DNA from: Cryptosporangium aurantiacum
GTDB lineage: Bacteria; Actinomycetota; Actinomycetes; Mycobacteriales; Cryptosporangiaceae
NCBI RefSeq assembly: GCF_900143005.1
Contig: NZ_FRCS01000001.1
Span: 310,001-374,000 of the forward strand
DNA: 64,000 nucleotides
Direction: 5' to 3'
The first letter of the stretch is position 1. Every line of letters starts with the position of its first letter. The notes below the pieces were generated by a model. It was not told where the DNA came from. It did not search any database and saw only the letters and a program-made list of their open reading frames with translations. Shown one piece after another: positions 38,249 to 47,186 of this stretch. The position numbers and the translations under genes were made by a program.

Positions 38249-39325
38249 GTGACGGCACTTCATCTGCGGGGCGTGGTACTTCCGGACGACGTCGAGCGTG
38301 ACGTCTGGATCGTCGGTGACCGGTTGACGTTCGAACCGGTGCCGGGCGCGTCCACGGTCGCGTCGGGCGGTTTTCTGCTGCCGGGGCTGGTCGACGCGCA
38401 CTGCCACCCGGGCATCGTGCCCGGCGGCCCGGTGACCGAGATCGCCGAGGCCAAGCGGCTCGCGCTGATCGACAGGGACGCCGGGGTCCTGACGATCCGG
38501 GACGCCGGCTCGCCGCTGGACTACCGCGAACTCGACGACGATCCGGACATGCCCCGGCTGATCAGGGCCGGACGGCACCTCGCGCCGCACCGCCGGTACA
38601 TCCCCGGCCTCGCCGTCGAGTGCGAGCCGTCGGAGCTCGCGGCCGCCGCTGTCACGCAGGCAAAACTGGGCAACGGTTGGGTGAAGCTGGTCGGCGACTG
38701 GATCGACCGCGGCGCGGGCGACCTCGGCCCGACCTACGACGACGCGACGTTCGCCGCGGCGGTGACGGCGGCCCACGACGCGGGGGCGCGGGTCGCGGTG
38801 CACACGTTCAGTGAGGCGGCGCTGCCGGGCCTGATCGCGGCCGGGGTCGACTCGATCGAACACGGCACGGGGCTCTCGCTCGATCTGATCGACGCGATGG
38901 CCGCGCAGCGCACCGCGCTGGTGCCGACGATGACGAACATCGCGACGTTCGATTCGATCGCCGATCGCGCCGAGGGGAAGTTCCCCGGGTACGCCGATCA
39001 CATGCGGCGGTTGCGGGCCGGCTTTCCGGCGGTGGTCCGGGCCGCATACGAGGCCGGCGTCCCGATCTACGTGGGCACCGACGCGGGCGGCGGGGTCGAG
39101 CACGGGCTCGCCGCGGGGGAGATGCTGCGGCTGGCCGACGCGGGGATGGCGCCGATCGACGTGCTGGCGGCCGGGTCGTGGGGAGCGCGGGCGTGGCTCG
39201 GGCTGCCGGCGATCGAGGAGGGTGCGCTCGCGGACGTCGTCGTCTATCCCGAGGACCCGCGCACCGATCTGCGCGTGCTGGAAGCGCCCGCCCGCATCAT
39301 CCTGCGGGGCCGCGTGGTCGCCTGA
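38249..39325 (+). CDS. Amidohydrolase-family protein
   Basis: The 358-residue protein is a metal-dependent amidohydrolase: a small N-terminal beta part, GLVDAHCHPG with the HxH metal ligands, WVKLVGDWIDRG (the position of the bridging lysine), VAVHTFSE, SIEHGTGLS and YVGTDAGGG with the catalytic aspartate. The C-terminus returns to the beta part (GALADVVVYPEDP). It resembles imidazolonepropionase/prolidase-like amidohydrolases; the substrate cannot be read. GTG 38249 is the best start. It lies alone between the NYN-like gene and proS. Confidence 0.85.
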   Translation: MTALHLRGVVLPDDVERDVWIVGDRLTFEPVPGASTVASGGFLLPGLVDAHCHPGIVPGGPVTEIAEAKRLALIDRDAGVLTIRDAGSPLDYRELDDDPDMPRLIRAGRHLAPHRRYIPGLAVECEPSELAAAAVTQAKLGNGWVKLVGDWIDRGAGDLGPTYDDATFAAAVTAAHDAGARVAVHTFSEAALPGLIAAGVDSIEHGTGLSLDLIDAMAAQRTALVPTMTNIATFDSIADRAEGKFPGYADHMRRLRAGFPAVVRAAYEAGVPIYVGTDAGGGVEHGLAAGEMLRLADAGMAPIDVLAAGSWGARAWLGLPAIEEGALADVVVYPEDPRTDLRVLEAPARIILRGRVVA

Positions 39326-39360
39326 CGGTTACTCGGTCACGGAGTGTTCGTGACACGCCC

Positions 39361-39366
39361 TAAGAT
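39361..39366 (+). promoter_or_regulatory. Candidate -10 (TAAGAT) of a leaderless proS transcript
   Basis: TAAGAT lies eight bases before the proS ATG at 39375, and no ribosome site lies between. This is the layout of a leaderless actinobacterial mRNA. A convincing -35 is not seen. Confidence 0.5.
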
Positions 39367-39374
39367 CAACCGTC

Positions 39375-40787
39375 ATGGCAAAGGCTCCCGTTCTCACGCC
39401 GCAGGCTGAGGACTTTCCCCGCTGGTACCAGGACGTGATCGCGAAGGCCGAACTGGCCGACAACGGGCCGGTCCGCGGCACGATGGTGATCCGACCGACC
39501 GGGTACGCGCTGTGGGAGCGGATGCAGCGCGAGGTCGACGACCGGATCAAGGCCGCCGGGGCGCAGAACGCGTACTTCCCGCTGTTCATCCCCGAGTCGT
39601 ACCTGCGCAAGGAAGCCGAGCACGTCGAGGGTTTCAGCCCCGAGCTCGCGGTGGTCACCCACGCCGGCGGCAAGCAGCTCGAGGAGCCGGTCGTCGTTCG
39701 CCCCACGTCCGAGACGATCATCAACGCCTCGTTCTCCAAGTGGGTGCAGTCGTACCGTGACCTGCCGCTGCGCGTGAACGCCTGGGCGAACGTCGTCCGG
39801 TGGGAGATGCGCCCCCGGGTGTTCCTCCGCACCACCGAGTTCCTCTGGCAGGAGGGGCACACCTGCCACGCGACCCAGGACGACGCCCGCGCGTACGCCC
39901 GGCAGATCCTGCACGAGGTCTACCAGGACTTCATGGTCAACGTGCTGGCCGTTCCGGTCGTCGTCGGCCGGAAGACCGCCAAGGAGCGGTTCGCCGGCGC
40001 GATCAACACGCTGACCTGCGAAGGCATGATGCGCGACGGCAAAGCGCTGCAGATGGGCACCAGCCACGAGCTGGGCCAGAACTTCGCGAAGGCGTTCGAC
40101 GTCCAGTACCTGTCGGCCGAGGGCCAGCGTGAGTACGTCTGGCAGACGTCCTGGGGCGTCTCCACCCGGATGGTCGGCGGCCTGATCATGGGCCACGGCG
40201 ACGACAACGGGCTGCGGCTGCCGCCCCGGTTGGCGCCGACTCAGGTCGTCGTCATGGTCGTGAAGGACGGTCCGGGAGTCGGGGAGTCGGCCGCGAAGCT
40301 CGTCGCCGAGTTGCGCGGCGCGGGCGTCCGGGTCGAGCTGGACGACCGCACCGACACCCCGTTCGGACGCCGTGCGATCGACGCCGAGCTCAAGGGCGTG
40401 CCGGTCCGGATCGAGGTCGGTCCGCGCGACCTTGCCGAGGGAAACGTCACGCTCGTCCGCCGCATCCCCGGCACGAAGACCCCGACGGCGCTGGGCGGCG
40501 TCACCGCGGCGGTCGGCACCGCGCTCACCGAGGACCAGCAGGCGCTCTACGACGAGGCGTTGGCTCGCCGCGAGGAGAAGACGGCCGACGTCACCACGAT
40601 CGAGGACGCGGCCGCGGCGGCCGCCACCGGCTGGGCGCGGATCCCGTGGTCCGTGCTGTCCGACGGGGGCGAGGCGCGGCTGGCGCAGGACGCGATCACG
40701 GTGCGCTGCCTGCTCCGTCCGGACGGATCGGTGCCGGAGTCGGACACCGAACCCGACGTGATCGCTGTGGTGGGCCGGTCGTACTGA
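39375..40787 (+). CDS. proS: Prolyl-tRNA synthetase, archaeal/eukaryal type (ProS type 3)
   Basis: This class II synthetase charges tRNA-Pro. The 470-residue protein has motif 1 around RGTMVIRPTGYALWERMQ, motif 2 in NVVRWEMRPRVFLRTTEFLWQEGHT and motif 3 in GLIMGHGDDNGLRLPPRLAP. There is no editing (INS) domain between motifs 2 and 3, and the chain ends in the tyrosine of VVGRSY. These are features of the archaeal/eukaryal type; many actinobacteria carry the longer bacterial type. Whether a second proS exists elsewhere cannot be seen. A leaderless start is likely. Confidence 0.95.
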   Translation: MAKAPVLTPQAEDFPRWYQDVIAKAELADNGPVRGTMVIRPTGYALWERMQREVDDRIKAAGAQNAYFPLFIPESYLRKEAEHVEGFSPELAVVTHAGGKQLEEPVVVRPTSETIINASFSKWVQSYRDLPLRVNAWANVVRWEMRPRVFLRTTEFLWQEGHTCHATQDDARAYARQILHEVYQDFMVNVLAVPVVVGRKTAKERFAGAINTLTCEGMMRDGKALQMGTSHELGQNFAKAFDVQYLSAEGQREYVWQTSWGVSTRMVGGLIMGHGDDNGLRLPPRLAPTQVVVMVVKDGPGVGESAAKLVAELRGAGVRVELDDRTDTPFGRRAIDAELKGVPVRIEVGPRDLAEGNVTLVRRIPGTKTPTALGGVTAAVGTALTEDQQALYDEALARREEKTADVTTIEDAAAAAATGWARIPWSVLSDGGEARLAQDAITVRCLLRPDGSVPESDTEPDVIAVVGRSY

Positions 40788-40789
40788 CC

Positions 40790-41476
40790 GTGAGCTACTT
40801 CACGCCCGGCCGGACCGCGCTGGTCCGGCACTGCCGGGGTGGTGTGGTGCAGGCGGTCCGCCCGTGCGTCGTGGTCTCCGACGACGCCGACGGCACGCTG
40901 CTCTGGCTGCCCAAGGACACGCCGACCCGGACGTCGTTGTTCGCCGACGGGCGTCCGGTGCGGGACGTGCCGCTCGCGGAACGGTTCACCCGTGAGTGGC
41001 ACACCGGGCCGGGCGTCTGGACCGGCACCAGCGCGCTGGAGTGGATCCCGCCGGGTGCTCCGTGGCACACCGTGTACTGGTTCTTCGACGGTGACGGCCG
41101 GTTCCGCAACTGGTACGTCAACGTCGAGACGCCGCCGGTTCGCTGGGCCGACGCTGATTCAACTGCGGCCGGCTTCGACTCCGACGATCTGGAGCTGGAC
41201 GTCGTCATCGCGCCGGACCGTTCGTGCGTGCTCAAGGACGAAGACGAGTTGGACGCCGCCGTGCGCGCCGGTGACTTATCGGCGCGCGTCGGCGACCGGA
41301 CCAGGCTGGAAGCGTCCGCTGCGATCGACGCCGCCACCGCGGGCCGGCCGCCGTTCGACGGATGGCTCACCGACTTCCGGCCCGACCCCGGCTGGACGCC
41401 TCCGGGGCTGCTCGCCGGGTGGGACCGGCCGGTCGTCTCCCGCACCGCCGAGGACCTGCTGAGCCGCTCGCTCTGA
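40790..41476 (+). CDS. DUF402 (FomD-like barrel) protein
   Basis: The 228-residue protein has the DUF402 core: GVWTGTSALEWIPPGAPWHTVYWFF, RNWYVNVETPP and ELDVVIAPDRSCVLKDEDELD, with conserved aspartates and a tryptophan/tyrosine-rich strand set. Characterised relatives such as FomD hydrolyse nucleotide diphosphate or CMP-phosphonate bonds with a metal ion. The in vivo substrate here is unknown. GTG 40790 lies two bases after the proS stop, so it is probably cotranscribed with proS. Confidence 0.8.
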   Translation: MSYFTPGRTALVRHCRGGVVQAVRPCVVVSDDADGTLLWLPKDTPTRTSLFADGRPVRDVPLAERFTREWHTGPGVWTGTSALEWIPPGAPWHTVYWFFDGDGRFRNWYVNVETPPVRWADADSTAAGFDSDDLELDVVIAPDRSCVLKDEDELDAAVRAGDLSARVGDRTRLEASAAIDAATAGRPPFDGWLTDFRPDPGWTPPGLLAGWDRPVVSRTAEDLLSRSL

Positions 41477-41654
41477 CCGGGCCGGAGCCGATTCGGAGCA
41501 TCCGCGGCGGATCTGGCAGAATAGGCGGCTGAACTGACCACCGTGTGGGCCCTCTATCCCACCCACGGTGTTCGGTCCGCCGGGTCGGCGCACCATCATC
41601 CCCACGTGGCGTCGGCGGCCCAACCCGTACCGAAACCCAGGAGCATCCACACCA

Positions 41655-42092
41655 GTGGCCACCAAGATCAAGTTGCTGCGTCTCGGCAAGATTCGCGCGC
41701 CGCACTACCGCATCGTCGTCGCCGACGCCCGCACCAAGCGTGACGGCCGGGTCATCGAGACGATCGGCAAGTACCACCCCAAGGAGGACCCGAGCTTCAT
41801 CGAGGTCGACTCCGACCGGGCGCAGTACTGGCTCGGCGTCGGCGCCCAGCCGACCGAGGCCGTCGCGGCGATCCTCCGGGTCACCGGCGACTGGCAGAAG
41901 CACAAGGGCGAGCCGGCCCCGCCGCCGATGAAGGTCGCCGCGCCGAAGGCTGACAAGAAGGAGATCTTCAACCAGGCGGCCCGTGCCGCGGCCGACGGTG
42001 CGCCGGTGGCCGACGCCACCACGCCGAAGAAGAAGGCTGCGAAGAAGGCCGAGTCCGACAGCGCTGAAACCCCCGCTGCTTCGGAGTCCTGA
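41655..42092 (+). CDS. rpsP: 30S ribosomal protein S16
   Basis: The 145-residue S16 starts [22 protein letters not shown] at GTG 41655, preceded by AGGAG. The core of about 80 residues ([20 protein letters not shown]) is followed by an Ala/Lys-rich tail longer than in most bacteria, as is usual in actinobacteria. It opens the conserved rpsP-khpA-rimM-trmD-rplS series. A hairpin (41540-41569, stem with a CC bulge) lies in the 178-base leader and could be regulatory. Confidence 0.96.
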   Translation: MATKIKLLRLGKIRAPHYRIVVADARTKRDGRVIETIGKYHPKEDPSFIEVDSDRAQYWLGVGAQPTEAVAAILRVTGDWQKHKGEPAPPPMKVAAPKADKKEIFNQAARAAADGAPVADATTPKKKAAKKAESDSAETPAASES

Positions 42093-42093
42093 C

Positions 42094-42333
42094 GTGGTCT
42101 TGCCCGCAGCGCTGGAACACCTCGTCCGCGGCATCGTCGACAACCCGGACGACGTCCGGGTCGACCTGGTGCACAGCCGTCGCGGCAAGGTGCTCGAGGT
42201 TCGGGTTCACCCGGAAGATCTCGGCAAGGTGATCGGCCGGGGTGGCCGCACCGCGAAGGCCCTGCGCCAGGTGGTCGCCGGTATCGGCGGCCGCGGCGTG
42301 CGGGTCGACGTGGTCGAGACCGATCTGCGCTGA
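42094..42333 (+). CDS. khpA: KH-domain RNA-binding protein KhpA
   Basis: The 79-residue protein is one KH domain with the nucleotide-binding GKVIGRGGRTAKALRQVV and a C-terminal strand RGVRVDVVE. KhpA works with KhpB as an RNA chaperone in other bacteria. GTG 42094 is one base after the rpsP stop, and rimM follows after three bases, so it sits in the S16 operon as in most Gram-positive bacteria. Confidence 0.93.
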   Translation: MVLPAALEHLVRGIVDNPDDVRVDLVHSRRGKVLEVRVHPEDLGKVIGRGGRTAKALRQVVAGIGGRGVRVDVVETDLR

Positions 42334-42336
42334 ATC

Positions 42337-42843
42337 ATGCTCCTCGTAGTGGGGCGGATCGGACGTGCCCACGGCATCCGTGGTGACGTCCTGGTCGAGG
42401 TGCGTACGGACGAGCCGGACGAACGGTTCGCCGCGGGGTCGGTGCTGGTCACCGACCCCGCGGACGCCGGTCCGCTGACCGTCGCCGATGCACGCTGGCA
42501 CTCCGGCAAGCTCGTCGTCCGCTTCGAGGGCGTGCAGGACCGGAACGGCGCGGAGAAGATCCGGGGTCTGAACCTCGTGGTCGACTCGGAGGACCTTCCG
42601 CCGTCGGACGACCCGGACGAGTTCCACGACTACGAGTTGGTCGGCCTCACCGCGGTCGGCACCGACGGCGCCGAGTTCGGTTCGGTGGTGGACGTCATCC
42701 ACAGTGCCGCGGGCGAAATCCTGGTGCTGTCGTTCGACGGCTCGGAACGGCTCGTCCCGTTCGTGCGGGAGATCGTGCCGACCGTCGACGTGCCAGGCGG
42801 CCGCGTCGTGATCGTTCCGCCGGAAGGGCTGTTCGACCTGTGA
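42337..42843 (+). CDS. rimM: 16S rRNA processing protein RimM
   Basis: RimM helps mature the 30S head and binds S19. The 168-residue protein has the N-terminal barrel [22 protein letters not shown] and a C-terminal PRC-barrel-like part ([43 protein letters not shown]). The trmD start overlaps its stop by four bases. It belongs to the rpsP-trmD-rplS operon. Confidence 0.95.
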   Translation: MLLVVGRIGRAHGIRGDVLVEVRTDEPDERFAAGSVLVTDPADAGPLTVADARWHSGKLVVRFEGVQDRNGAEKIRGLNLVVDSEDLPPSDDPDEFHDYELVGLTAVGTDGAEFGSVVDVIHSAAGEILVLSFDGSERLVPFVREIVPTVDVPGGRVVIVPPEGLFDL

Positions 42844-43604
42844 AGATCGACGTGCTCTCGATCTTCCCGGGGTACCTGGCGCCGCTGCGCGAGTCGCTGA
42901 TCGGCAAGGCCGTCGACCGCGGCGTCATCGAGCTGGGCGTCCACGACCTCCGGCAGTGGACGCACGACGTGCACCGCACCGTGGACGACTCGCCGTACGG
43001 CGGGGGTCCGGGGATGCTCATGCGGCCGGAGCCGTGGGGTCAGGCGCTGGATTCGGTGGCGCCGGAAGGCGGGCCGCAGCCGCGGCTGGTCGTGCCGACG
43101 CCGGCCGGGCGTCCGTTCACCCAGGCGCTCGCGCACGAGCTGGCTGCCGAACCCTGGCTGCTGTTCGCGTGCGGGCGGTACGAGGGGATCGACGCGCGGG
43201 TGGTCGAGTACGCCGCCGACCGCATGGTGGTCGACGAGGTGAGCCTCGGCGACTACGTGCTGGCCGGCGGTGAGGTCGCGGTGCTGGTGATCGTGGAAGC
43301 CGTGGGCCGGCTGCTCCCCGGCGTGCTGGGGAACGTCGCGTCGCACGAGCAGGACTCGTTCTCCGACGGTCTGCTGGAGGGTCCGGCCTATACCCGGCCG
43401 GAAGTCTGGCGTGGCCGGCCGGTGCCGGACGTCCTGCTCTCCGGACACCACGCGGCGATCGCGCGCTGGCGGCGGGACGAGGCGCTGCGCCGCACCGCGG
43501 CCCGGCGACCCGACCTGCTGCCGGGTGTGACGCTCGACAAGTCCGATCGCAAGATACTGATCTCCGCCGGGTTTCCGGTTCCGGATCAGGATGTGGCACA
43601 GTAG
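42840..43604 (+). CDS. trmD: tRNA (guanine-N(1)-)-methyltransferase TrmD
   Basis: TrmD methylates G37 of tRNA with S-adenosylmethionine. The 254-residue SPOUT enzyme has [16 protein letters not shown], the trefoil-knot motifs [16 protein letters not shown] and [18 protein letters not shown], and [13 protein letters not shown], which holds catalytic and substrate contacts. Length is usual. It overlaps rimM and precedes rplS, with a 112-base gap that includes a small bulged hairpin near 43614-43636. Confidence 0.97.
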   Translation: MKIDVLSIFPGYLAPLRESLIGKAVDRGVIELGVHDLRQWTHDVHRTVDDSPYGGGPGMLMRPEPWGQALDSVAPEGGPQPRLVVPTPAGRPFTQALAHELAAEPWLLFACGRYEGIDARVVEYAADRMVVDEVSLGDYVLAGGEVAVLVIVEAVGRLLPGVLGNVASHEQDSFSDGLLEGPAYTRPEVWRGRPVPDVLLSGHHAAIARWRRDEALRRTAARRPDLLPGVTLDKSDRKILISAGFPVPDQDVAQ

Positions 43605-43716
43605 GAGAGTTGCCGCTGACGCCTGAGCTGGCGCAGCGTGCCTGCATTCTCACCGTCTTCAGCTCCGCCTGGCGGACGCACGAAGACGGCCCGACGACGA
43701 GGAAAGCGAAGCCGCG

Positions 43717-44073
43717 ATGAACACCCTGGATGCACTGGACGCCGAGACGCTGCGTTCCGACATCCCGGCCTTCCGGCCCGGCGACACCCTGAAGGTGCAC
43801 GTGCGGGTCGTCGAGGGCAACCGGTCCCGCATCCAGGTCTTCCAGGGCGCGGTCATCCGCCGCCAGGGCACCGGCGCCCGTGAGACCTTCACGGTCCGCA
43901 AGGTCAGCTTCGGCGTCGGTGTGGAGCGCACCTTCCCGGTGCACACCCCGGTCATCGAGAAGATCGAGGTCGTGACCCGCGGTGACGTCCGCCGCGCCAA
44001 GCTGTACTACCTCCGTGGTCTGCGCGGCAAGGCCGCCAAGATCAAGGAGAAGCGCGAGACCACGGCCGGCTGA
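43717..44073 (+). CDS. rplS: 50S ribosomal protein L19
   Basis: The 118-residue L19 has the family motifs [43 protein letters not shown] and [10 protein letters not shown], ending with [27 protein letters not shown] lies 8-15 bases before ATG 43717. A strong hairpin 45 bases after its stop probably ends the rpsP-rplS transcript. Confidence 0.97.
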   Translation: MNTLDALDAETLRSDIPAFRPGDTLKVHVRVVEGNRSRIQVFQGAVIRRQGTGARETFTVRKVSFGVGVERTFPVHTPVIEKIEVVTRGDVRRAKLYYLRGLRGKAAKIKEKRETTAG

Positions 44074-44118
44074 GTCGGCTGACACCGCGCGTTCTCGCGT
44101 GACGGCGCCCGATCGGTT

Positions 44119-44144
44119 CGGCCGCTCCGAGCAGGGAGCGGCCG
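44119..44144 (+). terminator. Hairpin terminator after rplS
   Basis: A perfect 10-base GC-rich stem (44119-44128 with 44135-44144) has a 6-base loop and no T tract, a form common in high-GC actinobacteria. Its position argues that the first signal peptidase gene starts downstream of it. Confidence 0.6.
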
Positions 44145-44359
44145 ACCAAACGGGTTTCGACGAGTTGGCGCGCCGCCTGGGGCGCCATCCGCGCGCCGAC
44201 CCGGCGCGACCGCCTTCGGCTCAACTGGACGGCTCGGGATCACTCGCGTGGCCCGGCCGTCCGTTGCCGTCTGCCCGTCGCCCGCTCCCCGACGACCCGC
44301 GTGTTACCGGGAGTACCGAACTCAACGCGCCGCCCGGCCGTGATCCCGGTGTGGGACGA

Positions 44360-45592
44360 ATGGGTGGCGTTGAGTACGTTCCGGTCGACCGCTACGGCGA
44401 GCCCTACCGGGACGACCGGTATGGGGCTGACCGGTACGCGGATGAGCGGGACGGATACCGGGATCCCTACGGCCGCCCGTCTCGTCGCGTCGAAGCCGAT
44501 CCGTACCGGTCGTCTGATCGGTACCGGTCGCCTGATCCGTACCAGTCTCCGGACCCGTATCGATCGCCGGATCCGTACCGGTCGTCCGATCCGTATCGGG
44601 AGCCGGATCCGTACGCCGAGCGCTACGCCGCCGAGGACGACTCGGCCTACTACCGCCAGACGCGTGGCACCGATCGCCGCTCTGCGAGCGCTGACCGCTC
44701 CGGCGCCGATCGGTCCGGCGCCGGGCGTCACCGTGCCGGCGCTCGCCCCTACGCGGGCCGCGGCCGGCGTCGCACGCTGCCGCTCTGGCAGGAGATCCCG
44801 CTCCTGCTGATCATCGCGTTCGTCCTCGCGACCGTCATCAAGACGTTCGTCGTGCAGGCGTTCTACATCCCGTCCGGCTCGATGGAGCAGACGCTCCTGG
44901 TCAGCGACCGGGTGTTGGTCAACAAGTTCGTCTACGACATGCGGGATCCGCAGCGCGGCGAGGTCGTGGTGTTCCGCGGCACCGACTCGTGGGCGCCGGA
45001 GTCCGGCATCACGCAGGACACCGGGACGCTGGCCACCGTCGGGCGGATGCTCGGCGGCCTGATCGGCGCCGCACCGCCCGACGAGAAGGACTTCGTCAAG
45101 CGGGTGATCGGGGTGGGCGGCGACACAGTCCAGTGCTGCGACGCCAACGGCCGGGTCGAGGTGAACGGCTCGCCGCTGGTCGAGCCATACGTGTTCGAGG
45201 ACACGCCGATCGCGCAGCGTCCGTTCGGCCCGGTCACGGTCCCGGAGGGCCGGCTGTTCATGATGGGTGACCACCGCGCGGCCTCGGCCGACTCGCGGGT
45301 CTACCTCAACGACCAGTGGCGGGGGACGATTCCGGTCGAAGCGGTTATCGGACAGGCTTATGCGACCGCTTGGCCCGCGTCGCGGTGGGGTTTGCTGCAG
45401 GCGCCAGATACATTCGGCAACGTGCCGACAGCCTTGGGTAAGGAGCCGCGAAGCGCGGCCAGCCCGACCGGTGCAGCCGCTCTGCTGGTTCTGCCCATCC
45501 TGTTCGGCCCCTTCGGTGGGGTCTGCGCCGGACGTGCCCCCAGGTGGCTGTTGCGCCCAGATTCGCTCCGACGCCGTAGGCTGCGCTGGTGA
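44360..45592 (+). CDS. lepB: Signal peptidase I, with long disordered N-terminal extension
   Basis: The 410-residue enzyme cleaves signal peptides at the outer membrane face. A 140-residue cytoplasmic extension, rich in Tyr, Asp, Arg and Ser and built in part of DPYRSP repeats, precedes the membrane helix IPLLLIIAFVLATVIKTFVVQAF. The catalytic serine is S174 (IPSGSM) and the lysine is K247 (FVKRVIGVGGD). MGDHRAASADSR is the conserved box E. A second hydrophobic stretch (AALLVLPILFGPFGG) near the end may be a membrane helix. I start it at ATG 44360, downstream of the rplS terminator; GTG 44099 would add 87 residues across that hairpin. Confidence 0.9.
   Translation: MGGVEYVPVDRYGEPYRDDRYGADRYADERDGYRDPYGRPSRRVEADPYRSSDRYRSPDPYQSPDPYRSPDPYRSSDPYREPDPYAERYAAEDDSAYYRQTRGTDRRSASADRSGADRSGAGRHRAGARPYAGRGRRRTLPLWQEIPLLLIIAFVLATVIKTFVVQAFYIPSGSMEQTLLVSDRVLVNKFVYDMRDPQRGEVVVFRGTDSWAPESGITQDTGTLATVGRMLGGLIGAAPPDEKDFVKRVIGVGGDTVQCCDANGRVEVNGSPLVEPYVFEDTPIAQRPFGPVTVPEGRLFMMGDHRAASADSRVYLNDQWRGTIPVEAVIGQAYATAWPASRWGLLQAPDTFGNVPTALGKEPRSAASPTGAAALLVLPILFGPFGGVCAGRAPRWLLRPDSLRRRRLRW
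44498..44614 (+). repeat. 18-base degenerate tandem repeat in lepB
   Basis: Six 18-base units plus half a unit encode a repeated hexapeptide near Asp-Pro-Tyr-Arg-Ser-Pro. Units differ at several bases, so this array is older than the exact 15-base arrays elsewhere in the window. Confidence 0.85.
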
Positions 45593-46206
45593 TGCCCGAG
45601 ACCTCCCGTCGGAAACAGCGGTCCTTCTGGGTCGAGCTCCCGATCCTTCTCCTCGTCGCCGTGATCGTGGCCGTGCTGGTTCGCACGTTCCTGGTGCAGA
45701 CCTTCTACATCCCGTCCGGGTCGATGGAGACAACGCTCCTGATCAACGACCGGGTGCTGGTGAACAAGATGGTCTATCGCTTCCGGGAGCCACGCCGGGG
45801 CGAAGTCGTCGTGTTCGTTCCTCCCAAGCAGTGGGACGCCGGCCCGAGCAAGGACGACTACATCAAGCGTGTCGTCGCGGTCGGTGGCGACAAGATCGTC
45901 TGCTGCGATTCCGCAGGCAAGATCACGATCAACGGACGTCCGTTGACCGAGGACTACCTGTTCGAGGACGACGTCCCGTCCTCGCAGCCGTTCGACGTCA
46001 CGGTGCCCACCGGCCGCCTGTTCGTCCTCGGTGACCACCGGTCGTCGTCGGCGGACTCCCGGTTCCACACCGACTACCAGTACGGCACGATCCCGGTGGA
46101 CGCGGTGGTCGGGCGTGCGTTCGTGATCTTCTGGCCGCTGAACCGGGTGGGGACGCTGTCGGTGCCGAAGGCCTACGAAGCGATTCCCGCGCCCTCGGGT
46201 GGCTGA
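45589..46206 (+). CDS. lepB: Signal peptidase I, second copy
   Basis: The 205-residue paralogue lacks the long extension of its neighbour. One membrane helix (LPILLLVAVIVAVLVRTFLV) is followed by catalytic S45 (IPSGSM) and K93 (YIKRVVAVGGD), and LGDHRSSSADSR. It starts at GTG 45589, overlapping the first lepB stop, or at ATG 45592. TAGGCT at 45577-45582 could be a -10 for an additional leaderless transcript. Tandem signal peptidases behind rplS are common in actinobacteria. Confidence 0.93.
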   Translation: MMPETSRRKQRSFWVELPILLLVAVIVAVLVRTFLVQTFYIPSGSMETTLLINDRVLVNKMVYRFREPRRGEVVVFVPPKQWDAGPSKDDYIKRVVAVGGDKIVCCDSAGKITINGRPLTEDYLFEDDVPSSQPFDVTVPTGRLFVLGDHRSSSADSRFHTDYQYGTIPVDAVVGRAFVIFWPLNRVGTLSVPKAYEAIPAPSGG

Positions 46207-46753
46207 CGCCGCCTGGGAACTCCCGCTCCCCGCGGGAGACGTGGAGCCGCCCGGTGCGCCACCGCGCCCGTGGCGGCTCTCCGGCCGGTTGCTCGTCCTC
46301 GATCCGGCCGAGCGGCTGCTTCTGGTCCGCTCCCGTGATCCGGAGTACCCGGATCTGGGGGAGTGGTGGGAGGTGCCCGGCGGCGGCGTCGATGCCGGCG
46401 AGGACACCGTCGACGCCGCGTTACGCGAGGTGCGGGAGGAGACCGGCGTCGCGCTGGAACGCACCACCGTCGTTCCGGCCGCCGTGTGGACGCAGGAGCT
46501 GAGCTATCTCTGGCTCGGGCGGCGACGCTGGTCCCGGCAGGCGATCCACCTCGCGTGCCCGCCGGTGACGCCGGAGCCGGTCGCGGACCTGCGGTACACG
46601 CCCGAGGAGCAGGCGACGTTCCTGGCCGCGGAGTGGGTGCCGCTCGCCGAGGTCGGCGGGTTGCCGCGGACGTTCCCGGACGGCGTGGCGGCGATCGTGC
46701 CCCGCTTACGGGCCGGGGACGTGATCGACGCCGGGTTCGCGGTCTGGTGTTGA
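46199..46753 (+). CDS. Nudix hydrolase
   Basis: The 184-residue protein contains a complete Nudix box, GGGVDAGEDTVDAALREVREETGV (61-84 region), whose glutamates bind Mg for hydrolysis of nucleoside-diphosphate-linked compounds. Substrate specificity is not evident. GTG 46199 overlaps the second lepB by eight bases, so it is translated with the signal peptidases. It converges on the DoxX-like gene, six bases away. Confidence 0.87.
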   Translation: MADAAWELPLPAGDVEPPGAPPRPWRLSGRLLVLDPAERLLLVRSRDPEYPDLGEWWEVPGGGVDAGEDTVDAALREVREETGVALERTTVVPAAVWTQELSYLWLGRRRWSRQAIHLACPPVTPEPVADLRYTPEEQATFLAAEWVPLAEVGGLPRTFPDGVAAIVPRLRAGDVIDAGFAVWC

Positions 46754-46759
46754 GCGGCG

Positions 46760-47137
46760 TCAGCCGTCCAACCGGGCGAAGCTGAGTAGCGTCACCGCGA
46801 TGCAGATGACCAGCATGCCGGTCGCGTTGAGGAAGAGGTTCCGTCCGAAGTCCTCGGCGCGGACGTGCATCGCGATCGCGGCGATGAAGTACGCGACCAG
46901 CCCCAGGCTGACCAGCAGCGCGAGGTACGGGACCCAGATCCCGGCGATCAGCCCCGCGGCGGCGGCGAACTTGAGCACCGGCATGAGGCGCCAGAATCGG
47001 CGGGGCCATCCGACGTCGTCGAAACACGCGGCGATGAACGGGAGCGGCCGGAGGCAGAACAACCCGTCGCCGAATTGGATGACCGCGAGGACGACGACCG
47101 GCCAGACCGGCCCCGGCAGCGTAGACAGGGTAACCAT
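46760..47137 (-). CDS. DoxX-like membrane protein
   Basis: The 125-residue protein has four predicted membrane helices (VWPVVVLAVIQFGDGLFCL, FAAAAGLIAGIWVPYLALLV, LGLVAYFIAAIAMHV and LNATGMLVICIAVTLLSFA), in the pattern of the DoxX/DoxD-like family. Its role may lie in membrane redox or stress functions, but that is not shown. It diverges from a TetR-family gene across a palindromic operator and is most likely repressed by it. Confidence 0.8.
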   Translation of the reverse strand: MVTLSTLPGPVWPVVVLAVIQFGDGLFCLRPLPFIAACFDDVGWPRRFWRLMPVLKFAAAAGLIAGIWVPYLALLVSLGLVAYFIAAIAMHVRAEDFGRNLFLNATGMLVICIAVTLLSFARLDG

Positions 47138-47146
47138 GAGTCACCG

Positions 47147-47163
47147 TACCATACGGTATGGTA
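47147..47163. promoter_or_regulatory. TetR-type palindromic operator
   Basis: TACCATAC-G-GTATGGTA is a perfect 17-base palindrome between the divergent DoxX-like (start 47137) and TetR (start 47187) genes. It is far more AT-rich than its surroundings, and its placement suits control of both promoters by the TetR-family protein. Confidence 0.82.
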
Positions 47164-47186
47164 TGCCGCCAGGAGAGTGAGGCGCC

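Noticed and set aside
44099-44359. Longer N-terminus for the first signal peptidase
   Set aside because: It would cross the hairpin terminator of rplS, lacks a ribosome site, and its composition does not continue the repeat-rich extension.
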